In this document: piece after piece, positions 41,968-51,599 of the stretch
Position numbering within the stretch: position 1 is the first letter of the stretch
Layout of the letters: every line of letters starts with the position of its first letter
DNA from: Oscillospiraceae bacterium
GTDB lineage: Bacteria; Bacillota; Clostridia; Oscillospirales; CAG-272
Direction of reading: 5' to 3'
Assembly (NCBI GenBank): GCA_015063535.1
Contig: SVTY01000002.1
Location: 80,034 to 144,033 of the forward strand
Length of the DNA: 64,000 nt
Notes under the pieces: generated by a model
Databases searched by the model: none
The model's input: only the letters and a program-made list of their open reading frames with translations
What the model was told of the DNA's origin: nothing
Made by a program: the position numbers and the translations under genes

Positions 41968-42675
41968 ATGGAACAACTGATCTGCAAGGATGTTTCCTTG
42001 GGCTATGGCGGCTCCGTGGTCAGCGAGCATGTGAGCTTTGCCGTCCGCAAGGGGGACTATCTTTGTATCGTAGGAGAGAACGGTTCGGGAAAAAGCACCC
42101 TGATGAAGGTCTTGCTTGGCTTGATGGAGCCACTTGGCGGACAGGTGATGTGGGGAGAGGGGATCCGTCCGTGCGACATCGGCTATCTGCCTCAGCATAC
42201 CGAGGCGCAAGCCGATTTTCCCGCCTCTGTGTGGGAGGTGGTTCTGTCGGGCTGTGTGGGACGGTCGGATTTTCGGTTTTGGGCAGGTAAGGAGCACCGT
42301 CGGAGAGCGGAGGCTTGCCTGAAGCGATTGGAGATCACCGAGCTGAAAAATCGCCCCTTCCGTTGCCTGTCGGGCGGACAGAGGCAGAGAGTGCTTTTGG
42401 CGAGAGCCTTGTGCGCCGCCGAAAAGGTCTTGCTGCTGGACGAGCCGACGGCAGGGCTGGATCCCCATGCCGCCGCCGATTTTTATGAGACCGTGCGGCA
42501 GCTGAATCGGGAGGAGGGCATGACGGTCATCATGGTTACCCACGACCCAGCCGCCGTCCGAAGCTATGCTGATTGTGTCCTGCATATGGGCAATTCCTCC
42601 ACCTTCTTTTCGGCTGAGGAGGAGCTCTGCCGCCGACGGGGAGCCGAGGGAGAAAGGGAGGAAGATCATGATTGA
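41968..42675 (+). CDS. znuC: Zinc ABC transporter ATP-binding protein ZnuC
   Basis: 235 residues. Walker A GENGSGKSTL around 37-46, IGYLPQHTEAQADFPASVWEVV Q-loop region, signature LSGGQRQRVLLARAL and Walker B LLLDEPTAGLDP. Follows znuA by 12 bases with AAAGGATAGAG before the ATG; overlaps znuB by eight bases. Confidence 0.93.
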   Translation: MEQLICKDVSLGYGGSVVSEHVSFAVRKGDYLCIVGENGSGKSTLMKVLLGLMEPLGGQVMWGEGIRPCDIGYLPQHTEAQADFPASVWEVVLSGCVGRSDFRFWAGKEHRRRAEACLKRLEITELKNRPFRCLSGGQRQRVLLARALCAAEKVLLLDEPTAGLDPHAAADFYETVRQLNREEGMTVIMVTHDPAAVRSYADCVLHMGNSSTFFSAEEELCRRRGAEGEREEDHD

Positions 42676-43513
42676 GCAAATGCATCGGCTTGCCGAGTAT
42701 CTTTCCTATGATTTTGTCCGTTATGCGCTCATCGTGGGCGTGCTGATCGCATTGTGTTCGGCATTGTTCGGCGTGATACTGGTGCTGAAGCGGCTGTCCT
42801 TTATCGGGGATGGTTTGTCGCATGTGGCGTTTGGAGCGTTGGCGATAGCGGCGGTGCTGGATCTGACCGACCGCATGTGGCTCGTGCTTCCCGTGACCGT
42901 GCTGTGCGCCGTTTTGCTTCTCAAAACGGGACAGCATGCGGGGCTGAAGGGAGATGCCGCCATTGCTGTGATATCGGTGGGGGCCTTGGCGGTGGGCTAT
43001 TTGGTGATGGATGCCTTTTCCGCCTCTGCCAATGTGGCGGGTGATGTGTGCAGCAGCCTGTTCGGCTCCTTTTCGATCCTGACCCTGTCGGGTGCGGAGG
43101 TTTGGCTGTGCGTGATCCTTTCGGTGGTGGTGATCGGTCTGTTCCTGTTGCTCTACCATCGGATCTTTGCCGTGACCTTTGACGAGGATTTTGCCCATGC
43201 CACGGGGCTTCGGGCATCGCTTTACAATCTGTTTGTTGCGGTTATTACCGCCGTCATCATCGTGCTTGCCATGAATCTGGTGGGGTCGCTTCTGATCTCG
43301 GCGCTGATCGTCTTTCCCGCCCTGTCCGCCATGCGGGTCTGTCGGAGCTTTCGGAGCGTGGTGGTCTGCTCGGCGGTGCTTTCGGTGCTCTGCGCCGCAG
43401 GGGGTATCTTGCTCTCTTTGCTTCTGTCCTCTCCCGTAGGTCCCACGGTAGTCGGCGTAGATATGGTAGCTTTTGCGGTCTTTTGGATCGTCGGAACCGT
43501 CAAAAACGCATAA
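42668..43513 (+). CDS. znuB: Zinc ABC transporter permease ZnuB
   Basis: 281 residues from ATG 42668, which has GGGAGGAAG upstream and overlaps the znuC end. Eight or nine TM segments; the family signature VLKRLSFIGDGLSHVAFGALAIA follows helix 1-2, and SANVAGDVCSSLFGSFSILT is the permease loop facing ZnuC. Completes the zinc importer. Confidence 0.93.
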   Translation: MIEQMHRLAEYLSYDFVRYALIVGVLIALCSALFGVILVLKRLSFIGDGLSHVAFGALAIAAVLDLTDRMWLVLPVTVLCAVLLLKTGQHAGLKGDAAIAVISVGALAVGYLVMDAFSASANVAGDVCSSLFGSFSILTLSGAEVWLCVILSVVVIGLFLLLYHRIFAVTFDEDFAHATGLRASLYNLFVAVITAVIIVLAMNLVGSLLISALIVFPALSAMRVCRSFRSVVVCSAVLSVLCAAGGILLSLLLSSPVGPTVVGVDMVAFAVFWIVGTVKNA

Positions 43514-43520
43514 AAATCAA

Positions 43521-43551
43521 GGGCGTTCGATACAATCGAACGCCCTTTTTC
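43521..43551. terminator. Shared terminator between znuB and gatB
   Basis: GGGCGTTCGAT and ATCGAACGCCC followed by TTTTT on the plus strand; on the minus strand it ends in A-rich DNA read as U-rich. gatB ends at its right edge. Confidence 0.88.
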
Positions 43552-44987
43552 TATTGGGTAATGTTGTGATTCAGCTCCCGCTCCAACAGCTCTGCGGCAA
43601 GCATAGGGTCGGCTCTGCCCTGTGTGAGAGCCATGATCCGCCCGAGAATGGCTCGTGCGGCGGCAGTCTTTCCGCTTCGGTAATCGGCGACCGAGCGGGG
43701 GGAGTCGGCAATGGCTTCTTTCACGATGGGCAACAGACGTGCGGGGTCGCCGATCTGTGTCAGCTTTTGCTCCTCAGCAAGACGCTTGGGGTCGTCATCC
43801 CGCTCCCAAAGCAGCCCCAACAGCTTTTTGATATTGGAGCTTCCCAAAGCACGGCTTCCCGCCAGATCGGCAAGAGAGGCAAGGTGATCGGGCGAGATGG
43901 GACAGACAAAGGCATCGGCAGACTGAAGCCGCAACAGCTCTGTCAGAAACAGATTGGCAAGAATACGAGGGTAAGAGGTCTGTGCGGCGGCAGCCTCAAA
44001 GCAGTCCGCCATGGCACGGTCGGAGGTCAGCAGAGCCGCCTCGGCGGCGGGAATACCGTACTCCTCCCGATACATTCGCTGTCGTTCCCTCGGCAGGCGG
44101 GGCAACAGACGGCGGTTGTGTGCGATCTGCTCATCCGAAATTGAAAAGGGCGGCAGGTCGGGGTCGGGAAAATACCGATAATCCCTTGCGTTCTCCTTTG
44201 AGCGCATGGGATAGACCTTGCCCGTGACGGGGTCAAAGCGCAGGGTCTCCTGACGGATCTGACCGCCCGATTCCAACAGCATCACTTGGCGTTGAAATTC
44301 TGCCTCGATCGCCTTGACCGCAAAGGAGAAGGAATTGAGATTTTTCAGCTCGGTGCGGGTTCCGAAAGCCGTCTCTCCTTTCTTTCGTACCGACAAATTG
44401 ACGTCACAGCGGAAGGAACCCTCGTTCATGCGGCAATCGGAAACGCCCGTGTAAAGCAGAATCGACCGAAGGGCTTGCAGATAGGCCTTGGCTTCGGCGG
44501 CGGAGCGGATATCCGGCTCGGATACGATCTCAATGAGAGGAATGCCGCAGCGGTTGCCATCCAACAGCGTTTGCGCATCCTTGTCGTGGATCAGCTTGCC
44601 CGCATCCTCCTCAATGTGAATACGGGTAATGCCGATGCGCTTTTCTCCTGCCTCGGTGTCAACGGTAAGCGAGCCGCCGAAGCAAAGAGGCGTGTCGTAT
44701 TGAGATATTTGATACGCCTTGGGCAGATCGGGGTAAAAGTAATTTTTCCGATCCATGCGGGAGACCCGTGCGATCTCACACCCTGTGGCAAGCCCCGCCC
44801 GAATCGCATACTCAATGACGGCTTGATTCAGAACGGGTAATGCTCCCGGCAGTCCCATACAAACAGGACAGCAGACGGTGTTCGGCTCTGCGCCGAAGGT
44901 CACGGGACAGGAGCAGAAGATCTTGGCTTTGGTGGCAAGCTCGGCATGGACCTCCAAGCCTACCACAAGCTCATAGTCGTTTCTCAT
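43551..44987 (-). CDS. gatB: Aspartyl/glutamyl-tRNA amidotransferase subunit B
   Basis: 478 residues, full length. Activates Glu-tRNA(Gln)/Asp-tRNA(Asn) for amidation. Opens [23 protein letters not shown] with the metal-site residues, has [26 protein letters not shown] and [22 protein letters not shown], and a C-terminal helical/YqeY-like tail for tRNA. Overlaps gatA by four bases. Confidence 0.96.
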   Translation of the reverse strand: MRNDYELVVGLEVHAELATKAKIFCSCPVTFGAEPNTVCCPVCMGLPGALPVLNQAVIEYAIRAGLATGCEIARVSRMDRKNYFYPDLPKAYQISQYDTPLCFGGSLTVDTEAGEKRIGITRIHIEEDAGKLIHDKDAQTLLDGNRCGIPLIEIVSEPDIRSAAEAKAYLQALRSILLYTGVSDCRMNEGSFRCDVNLSVRKKGETAFGTRTELKNLNSFSFAVKAIEAEFQRQVMLLESGGQIRQETLRFDPVTGKVYPMRSKENARDYRYFPDPDLPPFSISDEQIAHNRRLLPRLPRERQRMYREEYGIPAAEAALLTSDRAMADCFEAAAAQTSYPRILANLFLTELLRLQSADAFVCPISPDHLASLADLAGSRALGSSNIKKLLGLLWERDDDPKRLAEEQKLTQIGDPARLLPIVKEAIADSPRSVADYRSGKTAAARAILGRIMALTQGRADPMLAAELLERELNHNITQ

Positions 44988-46438
44988 CGGCAGACCTCCT
45001 TCGTTTCCGTCACCTGCTCCAGTGCCTCACCCAAGCGATAGAGCAACGGTTCGGAAAAATCCTTTCCGATCAGCTGAAGTCCGATGGGCAAGCCGTCTGC
45101 CGTACCGCAGGGAAGTGACAGCGCAGGAGCGCCGCAAAGGCTGGCCGGAACAGTGTAGATGTCGCCGTAATAGGCGCTTGTAGGATCCTCCGACCGCTCC
45201 GAAAAGCGGCGGGGGAGGGTGGGAGCCGTGGGGCAGAGCAGGGCATCGCACTCCCGCCAAAGAGTGTCCAACTCTCGGCGGAGGAGCGAGCGCACCGACA
45301 GCGCCTTTTTGTAATAGCTTTCGTAAAATCCATCGGACAGCGCAAAGGTTCCCAACAGAATGCGGCGCTTGACCTCATTGCCGAAGCCCTCCGAGCGGGA
45401 ACGGCGGTATAGCTCCTCCAAGGTATCGTATCGTTCGGCACGGTGACCGTAGCGAATGCCGTCAAAGCGTGCCAGATTGGAGGAGGCTTCGGCGGCGGAC
45501 AGGATATAATACGCCGCCAAGGCAGGCTCTATGGACGGAAGTGAAACGGGAACAAGACGGACACCCATCCGCTCAAGCCGAGCGGCGGCAGTCTCTGTTG
45601 CTTGCCGTATTGCGGGACAAAGCTCCTCTCCCAAGCATTCCTTGGGCAGACCGAGGCGCAGACCCTTTACCGAGGAGCCAAGCTTTGCTGAGAGATCGGT
45701 ACAGGGATGGGCAAGCGAGGTGGCATCCTTGGGATCTTTGCCCACAAGGCAGGATAAGATTACGGCATTATCCCGCACCGTGCGGCTCAAGGGACCGACC
45801 TGATCCAGCGAGGAGGCAAAAGCCACCAGTCCGTAGCGGGAAACGGCTCCGTAGGTGGGCTTCATTCCCACCACACCGCAAAATGCCGCAGGCTGACGCA
45901 CCGAGCCGCCTGTGTCCGAGCCGAGGGCAAAGACCGCCTCCCCAGCCGCCACGGCGGCGGCAGAGCCACCTGAGCTACCCCCGGGAATGCGGGTCGGGTC
46001 ATGAGGATTGCGTGTTGGCTGATATGCCGAATGTTCGGTGGAGGAACCCATGCCGAACTCATCCATGTTCAGCTTTCCCAGCAGAACAGCGCCGGCACGG
46101 TACAGCCGCTCAATAACGGTGGCATCGTAAGGAGGACGGTAGCCCTCCAGCATGCGGGAGCCACAGGTGGTGGGGATATTCTTGGTGCAAAGATTGTCCT
46201 TGACGGCAAAGGGAATGCCGTCAAGCAAGCCAAGAGACACATCCGCCGCCCGACGGCGATCCGACTCCTCTGCGGCACGCAAGGCGGCAGAGGCAGTTAC
46301 CTCCAGATAGGCACCGATGACGGGATCGGTCTGCTCTATGTGTCGAAGCAGAGCGGCGGTCAGCTCTCGGGCGGAATACTCCCGATTTGCCAACGCTGCG
46401 GCATGCTCTGCAAGGGAGCGCTCAAAAAGCTCAGCCAT
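44984..46438 (-). CDS. gatA: Aspartyl/glutamyl-tRNA amidotransferase subunit A
   Basis: 484 residues. Amidase-signature glutaminase subunit: catalytic Lys in [12 protein letters not shown] (around 76), the [14 protein letters not shown] loop with the cis-Ser (about 153-166), and the nucleophile Ser in [12 protein letters not shown] (about 172-183). It releases ammonia from Gln or Asn and channels it to GatB. Overlaps gatC by eight bases. Confidence 0.96.
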   Translation of the reverse strand: MAELFERSLAEHAAALANREYSARELTAALLRHIEQTDPVIGAYLEVTASAALRAAEESDRRRAADVSLGLLDGIPFAVKDNLCTKNIPTTCGSRMLEGYRPPYDATVIERLYRAGAVLLGKLNMDEFGMGSSTEHSAYQPTRNPHDPTRIPGGSSGGSAAAVAAGEAVFALGSDTGGSVRQPAAFCGVVGMKPTYGAVSRYGLVAFASSLDQVGPLSRTVRDNAVILSCLVGKDPKDATSLAHPCTDLSAKLGSSVKGLRLGLPKECLGEELCPAIRQATETAAARLERMGVRLVPVSLPSIEPALAAYYILSAAEASSNLARFDGIRYGHRAERYDTLEELYRRSRSEGFGNEVKRRILLGTFALSDGFYESYYKKALSVRSLLRRELDTLWRECDALLCPTAPTLPRRFSERSEDPTSAYYGDIYTVPASLCGAPALSLPCGTADGLPIGLQLIGKDFSEPLLYRLGEALEQVTETKEVCR

Positions 46439-46721
46439 GGCAGTCCTCCTCCGTCACCGTTTTTGGAACCGTGATATATTGGTCGGTATGGGTTGGCGCA
46501 CTGCGGAGCAGCTCGGTACGTGGGGTACAGGGAAAGGGGACATCCGCACGCAGGGCGGCTTGGCAAGCTATTTCCTCATCAAAGTCTTGCTCCCACATGG
46601 TCAGACGGTCGGCAAAGGAGACCAACCGCTCCATATCCCGAAGCAGGACGCTCCGTTCCTCTTCGGATAACTCCAACTGTGCCAGCTCGGCGAGCCGATC
46701 CAGATCAAAGGCGTGTGTCAT
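46431..46721 (-). CDS. gatC: Aspartyl/glutamyl-tRNA amidotransferase subunit C
   Basis: 96 residues. Small clamp subunit between GatA and Gat[32 protein letters not shown] is the standard N-terminal helix pair, and the extended C-terminal tail is in place. It starts by an ATGA overlap with the preceding membrane-protein gene. Confidence 0.93.
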   Translation of the reverse strand: MTHAFDLDRLAELAQLELSEEERSVLLRDMERLVSFADRLTMWEQDFDEEIACQAALRADVPFPCTPRTELLRSAPTHTDQYITVPKTVTEEDCHG

Positions 46722-47269
46722 GCGTCCTCTCCTTCGGCGGTGTCGGACGGATCGGACTCGGTGGGGGTCAGAAGCTCAAACAGGGTCTGATCGTAGGCAA
46801 GGCGCAAGGCGAGGGTCTCTCCGCCCTCTTCCGCCAGCAAAAGGATGCTTTCCGTGGGGTGAAGATCCACCGTGTAGTCATACAATCGGATGCGCTCCTT
46901 CTTCAGCTCCTTCAGAGCGGCATCAAACTCGGTCTGAGAGGATACCAGACGGCGGTGGCGGATCTGAGACAGCCCGATCCGACATACCGTAACCGCACGT
47001 TTTCCGTTGGCGGCGGCTTCGGTTACCGTCAGATCGACCGCTCCCCCCGCCGTCGGCTCCGTGCGGTAGATATACAGCTTGGTCACGTATCGGGTCACCA
47101 AAAAGATCGCCGCAGTCAGAAGTGCCAGAGCAAACAGCTGAAAGACCCACCGAAAGGGAATGGCGGGAACCAAAAGGGTCAGTGCAAACAGTGCCGCCGC
47201 CCCCGCAAAAAAGAGCAGGATCAGCTTGCGTGCGGTTTGATTGGTCTTTTGGGGAATGAATTCGTACAT
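46718..47269 (-). CDS. Uncharacterised two-TM membrane protein heading the gat operon
   Basis: 183 residues from the ATG at 47269, with AAGGAAGG upstream. Two TM segments at about 15-35 (LILLFFAGAAALFALTLLVPAI) and 41-60 (VFQLFALALLTAAIFLVTRYV), followed by a 115-residue soluble domain with a PH-like feel (LYIYRTEPTAGGAVDLTVTE, then KERIRLYDYTVDLHPTESILLL). I do not recognise the family. The four-base overlap with gatC shows tight coupling to the tRNA amidotransferase genes. Confidence 0.75.
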   Translation of the reverse strand: MYEFIPQKTNQTARKLILLFFAGAAALFALTLLVPAIPFRWVFQLFALALLTAAIFLVTRYVTKLYIYRTEPTAGGAVDLTVTEAAANGKRAVTVCRIGLSQIRHRRLVSSQTEFDAALKELKKERIRLYDYTVDLHPTESILLLAEEGGETLALRLAYDQTLFELLTPTESDPSDTAEGEDA

Positions 47270-47359
47270 AACAGGGTTCCTTCCTTTGCATTTTTTGAAA
47301 AATTTCCCGTTCTTTTTTTGAAAATTTGCGATTTTTCCCGTTGCATCCTGCAAAAAGAC

Positions 47360-47388
47360 TTGAATTTAACGGCAAGGTGTGGTATAAT
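47360..47388 (+). promoter_or_regulatory. Plus-strand promoter for the gene at 47469
   Basis: TTGAAT 47360-47365 and TATAAT 47383-47388, 17-bp spacer; the expected start is near 47395. Confidence 0.8.
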
Positions 47389-47446
47389 ATGTATACGCAA
47401 AAAGAAAAAAGAGCAAAAAAGACGGCTTTGGATTGACGATACTACC

Positions 47447-47475
47447 ATTATACCGAAAAGGAGTCAAAATGTCAA
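47447..47475 (-). promoter_or_regulatory. Consensus minus-strand promoter for the gat operon
   Basis: Minus-strand TTGACA (47475-47470) and TATAAT (47452-47447), 17-bp spacer, perfect consensus. Its -35 box covers the start codon of the plus-strand gene, and transcription (from about 47440) runs through the plus-strand promoter. Confidence 0.85.
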
Positions 47476-48215
47476 GAGTTTCGAGAGGGTTCCGTATCAC
47501 GGGATGGGTGATAAAATGTCTTTTTTTTGCGACGGTCTTTTCGGTCATCGCTTTTCTTTTGTGGCGGGTCTTTTCTTCGGGCGATCCCAAGTCGATGAAG
47601 ACCATAACTCCCAACGAAAAGCTTTGCGCCGCCTACGAGCGGGCGGGGGGAGAGCCGGAGATGTTCCGACAGGAACAGAATATGATCACCCGAGGTGAAA
47701 AAAATGCGGGATATTTTGCTGTGACCGACTGCGTATTTATTCCCGATGCCAATCAGGTTCAGGTGGTGGTTCGGTATAACAACAGCACCGTTCGGGCACT
47801 TGCAGAGGACTATTCCTTGGAGGAGATCCCCTCACGGGAGGCGGAGCTGTTCGACATCAGCCTGACCGTTGCCACCGATCTCACACCCGATACGGAGGAG
47901 GACAATAAGGGCAATGACCCCGAATCGGTCGCCTTTACCCGAGTTGTTCCCTGTTCGGTGAGTGCCGATACCAAAAATCTGTACAATTACCGCCGTTTGG
48001 TCTTTGATCTGGACGAGGCAGGGCTTTCCCTTTCCGATCTGCTGTCCGAGGAGACGTTGTTGGCAGTCTATGTGGATATTTACTATCAGGACGATATTCG
48101 CTATGAGGAGCCGGCATACGGCACACTGTGCTTGTATGATTATCTGACCGAGCGAGAGTCGGTGGAGCTGGAGGCGAGAGATCGCAAGGCGATCGAGGCC
48201 TACCAAAATCCGTAA
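47469..48215 (+). CDS. Uncharacterised membrane-anchored protein
   Basis: 248 residues from ATG 47469, with AAAAGGAG upstream. One N-terminal TM (about 11-34, GWVIKCLFFATVFSVIAFLLW), then a soluble extracytoplasmic domain with beta character (GYFAVTDCVFIPDANQVQVVVRYNNST, RRLVFDLDEAG, VYVDIYYQDDIRYEEP). I do not recognise a family. The RNHCP gene follows after 12 bases, so the two are probably one transcript. Confidence 0.75.
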   Translation: MSRVSRGFRITGWVIKCLFFATVFSVIAFLLWRVFSSGDPKSMKTITPNEKLCAAYERAGGEPEMFRQEQNMITRGEKNAGYFAVTDCVFIPDANQVQVVVRYNNSTVRALAEDYSLEEIPSREAELFDISLTVATDLTPDTEEDNKGNDPESVAFTRVVPCSVSADTKNLYNYRRLVFDLDEAGLSLSDLLSEETLLAVYVDIYYQDDIRYEEPAYGTLCLYDYLTERESVELEARDRKAIEAYQNP

Positions 48216-48227
48216 CGGAGAGAACGT

Positions 48228-48569
48228 ATGGAGCTGGAGCAAAAGCGATTCTTAAAAAACGACGATTTCTTTGTCTGCCTGCACTGCGGACGTGAGGTGC
48301 CGCCCTTGGGGTATACCTCCCGCAACCACTGTCCCTATTGCCTGTGGTCGGTGCATGTCGATATTCATCCGGGCGACCGTGCCAATCCCTGCGGCGGCGC
48401 ACTCCGTCCGATCCGAACCGAGCCGGATGCGAAAAAGGGCTTTGTGGTCATTCATCGGTGCGAAAAGTGCGGAGAGATCCGCCGAAACAAGGCGGCGCTG
48501 AAGGGAACAGTGCCCGACGATCGGAAGCTTCTGATCCGATTGACCGCAGGGGAGAACATCCTGTTATAA
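48228..48569 (+). CDS. RNHCP-domain zinc-ribbon protein
   Basis: 113 residues. The RNHCP motif is explicit (TSRNHCPYCLWSVHVD), accompanied by FVCLHCGREV in front and HRCEKCGEIRRNKAAL behind, giving three CxxC-type pairs for two zinc ribbons. The family is widespread in Gram-positives but uncharacterised; nucleic-acid binding is plausible from the basic C-terminal pair. Confidence 0.87.
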   Translation: MELEQKRFLKNDDFFVCLHCGREVPPLGYTSRNHCPYCLWSVHVDIHPGDRANPCGGALRPIRTEPDAKKGFVVIHRCEKCGEIRRNKAALKGTVPDDRKLLIRLTAGENILL

Positions 48570-48608
48570 CTTCTTGAAAGGGGCAACCGCCCGATAACGG
48601 AGAATGAC

Positions 48609-49472
48609 ATGAAACGAAATTTGTTAGCGGAGATCGAGGCAGGAATGCCCACCTTTTCCAAGGGACAAAAGCTGATCTCCCATTATGTTTTGGAAAATTA
48701 CGAAAAGGCGGCATACATGACGGCATCCCGCTTGGGAAAGATCGTGCATGTATCCGAATCCACGGTAGTGCGCTTTGCCATTGAGCTGGGCTATGAGGGA
48801 TATCCCGAATTTCAGCACGCCCTGCAGGAGATCGTCCGTACCCGCCTGACCTCCTTTCAGCGGATGGAGGTCACCAACAATCTGATCGGAGACGGCGATG
48901 TGCTGTCCAAGGTGCTGTTGGGGGATGCGGAAAAGATCAAGCATACGCTGGACGGCATTGATCGAGCCGCTTTTGAGGAAGCGGTGGAGCGGATCGTTTC
49001 CGCAAGAGAGATCTACATTCTCGGCGTCAGAGCCTCCTCCTCCTTGGCGGGATTTTTGGCGCACGGCTTGCGTATGATCTTCGATAACGTAAAATTTGTC
49101 CAGACTACCTCTGGCAGCGAAATGTTTGAGCAGATCATGAGCATTCGTCCCGAGGATGTGATGATCGCTATCAGCTTTCCCCGATACTCCAAGCGTATCA
49201 TCCATGCGGTGGAATTTGCCAAGCATGCGGGAACGGATGTCATTGCCATTACCGACAGCACTGCCTCTCCCATTGCTCCGCAGGCAGATCAGCTTCTCAT
49301 CGCCAAGAGCGACATGGCATCCTTCGTGGATTCACTGGTCGCGCCGCTGAGCATTATCAACGCCATCATCGTGGCGGTCTCCCGCAAAAAGCAGGAGGAT
49401 CTGCGGATCCGTTTGCGTCAACTGGAGGAGATCTGGGACGAATATGATGTATATGACAAAAACCAAGAATAA
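48609..49472 (+). CDS. RpiR/MurR-family transcriptional regulator
   Basis: 287 residues. N-terminal HTH_6 domain (about 1-80, with KIVHVSESTVVRFAIELGYEGYPEFQ as the recognition region) and a SIS sugar-phosphate-binding domain (about 125-265, REIYILGVRASSSLAGFLAHGL, VMIAISFPRYSKRIIHAVEFAKHAGTDVIAITDS). It probably senses a phosphosugar or MurNAc-6-P, but no sugar gene is adjacent. BaiN-like gene follows after 24 bases. Confidence 0.9.
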   Translation: MKRNLLAEIEAGMPTFSKGQKLISHYVLENYEKAAYMTASRLGKIVHVSESTVVRFAIELGYEGYPEFQHALQEIVRTRLTSFQRMEVTNNLIGDGDVLSKVLLGDAEKIKHTLDGIDRAAFEEAVERIVSAREIYILGVRASSSLAGFLAHGLRMIFDNVKFVQTTSGSEMFEQIMSIRPEDVMIAISFPRYSKRIIHAVEFAKHAGTDVIAITDSTASPIAPQADQLLIAKSDMASFVDSLVAPLSIINAIIVAVSRKKQEDLRIRLRQLEEIWDEYDVYDKNQE

Positions 49473-49496
49473 AACGGATCTGCTGAAGGAAGGGTC

Positions 49497-50732
49497 ATGG
49501 AACAGAAACGAATTGCGGTGATCGGCGGCGGTGCCGCCGGAATGATGGCGGCGATCTATGGTGCCGAGACGGGTGCCGAGGTGACTCTCTTTGAAAAAAT
49601 GAGTGCTTGCGGACGGAAGCTGAGGATCACAGGCAAGGGACGCTGTAACGTGACCAATGACTGTACCCTTCAGGAATTTCTGCAACAGGTTCCCACCAAT
49701 CCGAGGTTTTTATACAGCGCCTTACATTTCTTTTCTACCGAGCAGACCCAAGCCTTCTTTGAGGAACGGGGTGTTCCGCTGAAGGTGGAACGGGGCAAGC
49801 GGGTGTTTCCCGTGTCCGATAAGGCAGAGGATATCGTTCGGTGTCTGACCGAGACCTGTCGCCAAAGCGGCGTGGAGATCCGATATGAGCGGGTAGAAGA
49901 GCTGCTGGCGGAGGATGGCTGTATTCGGGGGCTTCGTACCCCGAGCGGAGAAGCCCGCTTTGACCGAGTGATCGTCTGTACGGGAGGCATGTCCTATCCC
50001 CGAACCGGCTCCGACGGAGACGGATACAGACTGGTAAAGCAGGTCGGACATACCGTGACCGAGCTGTCTCCCTCCTTGGTTCCCGTGGTCAGCCGAGATC
50101 GGCTGTGCGTCGAATTGCAGGGGCTGTCTTTGCGGAATGTTTCCTTGCGTGTGGTGGATCGGACAAACGGAAGAACGGTCTATGAGGACTTTGGGGAAAT
50201 GATGTTTACCCACTTCGGGCTGACGGGCCCCATGATCCTGTCTGCCTCCGCCCATATTCGGGATATTTGCCCTGGCAGGTACGAGGCACAGATCAACCTG
50301 AAGCCTGCGTTGGATGAAAAAACGCTGGACGGACGGATCCTGTCGGATTTCTCCGCCTATCATAATAAGGATTTTATCAATGCACTCGGAGATCTCCTTC
50401 CGCAGAAGCTGATTCCCGTCGCCGTCCGCCTGTCGGGGATAGACCCCCGAAAAAAGGTTCATTCGGTGACCAAAGAGGAGAGAGCCGCCTTGGTTGGTGT
50501 GATCCGTAAGCTGACTGTCTCTATGGACGGCTTCCGCCCCATTACCGAGGCAATCGTTACCAAGGGTGGCATCCCGACCAAGGAGGTCGATCCCAAAACC
50601 ATGGAATCCAAGGTTTGCCGAGGGCTGTATCTTGCGGGCGAGCTGTTGGACGTGGATGCCTATACCGGCGGCTTTAACCTCCAGGTCGCCTTTTCCACAG
50701 GTGCTTTGGCGGGTCACAGCGCAGGGATGTAA
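49497..50732 (+). CDS. NAD(P)/FAD-dependent oxidoreductase of the HI0933/YhiN (BaiN) family
   Basis: 411 residues. FAD-binding GGGAAGMMAAIYGAETGAEV (about 10-29) followed by the family motif ACGRKLRITGKGRCNVTND; a second conserved block FTHFGLTGPMIL lies near 238 and the C-terminal dinucleotide motif LYLAGELLDVDAYTGGFNLQVAFSTG near 380. Physiological substrate unknown; one relative, BaiN, reduces bile-acid intermediates, but the family is broad and that role should not be assumed here. Confidence 0.88.
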   Translation: MEQKRIAVIGGGAAGMMAAIYGAETGAEVTLFEKMSACGRKLRITGKGRCNVTNDCTLQEFLQQVPTNPRFLYSALHFFSTEQTQAFFEERGVPLKVERGKRVFPVSDKAEDIVRCLTETCRQSGVEIRYERVEELLAEDGCIRGLRTPSGEARFDRVIVCTGGMSYPRTGSDGDGYRLVKQVGHTVTELSPSLVPVVSRDRLCVELQGLSLRNVSLRVVDRTNGRTVYEDFGEMMFTHFGLTGPMILSASAHIRDICPGRYEAQINLKPALDEKTLDGRILSDFSAYHNKDFINALGDLLPQKLIPVAVRLSGIDPRKKVHSVTKEERAALVGVIRKLTVSMDGFRPITEAIVTKGGIPTKEVDPKTMESKVCRGLYLAGELLDVDAYTGGFNLQVAFSTGALAGHSAGM

Positions 50733-50830
50733 GGGATGCGAGGATGCGTCACAGAACCTTTCTTGGAAGAAAGATTCCGTACCTCCAAAGAACTTCCGAA
50801 AAAATTATTTTTGTTTCAAGTTTTTGAAAT

Positions 50831-50889
50831 TCTTAAAAACTTTTTTTAAAAAGTTTTTAAGTGGGGTGTGGGGCGAAGCCCCGCAAATC
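50831..50889 (+). repeat. Two-hairpin intergenic repeat, family C, copy 3
   Basis: TTCTTAAAAACTTTTT..AAAAAGTTTTTAAG followed by GTGTGGGGC-gaa-GCCCCGC and AAATC. A GGATGCGTC start block (50752-50760) and a TTTCTT-gg-AAGAAA hairpin precede it, resembling the entry to family A. Located between the BaiN-like gene and cmk. Confidence 0.85.
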
Positions 50890-50910
50890 AACCCATACGA
50901 GGTAATTAGT

Positions 50911-51585
50911 ATGATTCAGATTGCGATTGACGGACCGGGCGGTGCGGGCAAAAGTACGATCTCCAAGGCGGTAGCGGCGAAGCTGGGTATCGTCTATGTG
51001 GATACAGGTGCACTGTATCGGACGGTCGGATATTATGTACGGACACAGAATATTGATCCGCACGATCGGGTGGGGGTCAGCGGTTGCCTACCTCAAATCG
51101 TCATTGAAGTTCGCTATGTGGACGGAGCGCAGCGGGTCTATCTGAACGGAGAGGATCTGGGCGATCGGATCCGTACGCCCGAAATGTCCATGTATGCGTC
51201 GGCGGTATCCGCCATTCCCGAGGTAAGAGCTTTTCTGTTGGAAACACAGAAGGATATTGCCCGCAAAAACAGTGTCATCATGGACGGACGGGATATCGGA
51301 ACGGTCATTTTACCCAATGCGGACGTCAAGATCTTCCTGACCGCATCGGCGGAGTGTCGGGCGAAACGGCGCTATGACGAGCTGATCGCCAAGGGGCAAA
51401 CGGTTCGTTATGAGGATGTATTGCGGGAAATGAACGAGCGTGATACGCAGGACAGTACCCGAGAGATCGCACCGGCACAGGCGGCATCGGATGCCATTGT
51501 CTTTGACAACACAGGAATGAAGTTGGAGGAGAGCGTGGAGGCGATCGTTTCGTTGATCCGAGAAAAAACCGGCTTTGCCGGATAA
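50911..51585 (+). CDS. cmk: (d)CMP kinase
   Basis: 224 residues from ATG 50911 with CGAGGTAAT upstream; the frame is open further 5' through the repeat, but that part is not conserved-looking. Walker A IDGPGGAGKST at residues 5-15, DTGALYRTVGYYV substrate region and MDGRDIGTVILPNADVKIFL. Phosphorylates CMP/dCMP. First gene of the clostridial cmk-plsC-ispH/rpsA cluster. Confidence 0.95.
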   Translation: MIQIAIDGPGGAGKSTISKAVAAKLGIVYVDTGALYRTVGYYVRTQNIDPHDRVGVSGCLPQIVIEVRYVDGAQRVYLNGEDLGDRIRTPEMSMYASAVSAIPEVRAFLLETQKDIARKNSVIMDGRDIGTVILPNADVKIFLTASAECRAKRRYDELIAKGQTVRYEDVLREMNERDTQDSTREIAPAQAASDAIVFDNTGMKLEESVEAIVSLIREKTGFAG

Positions 51586-51599
51586 AGGAGCGTTTTGCT

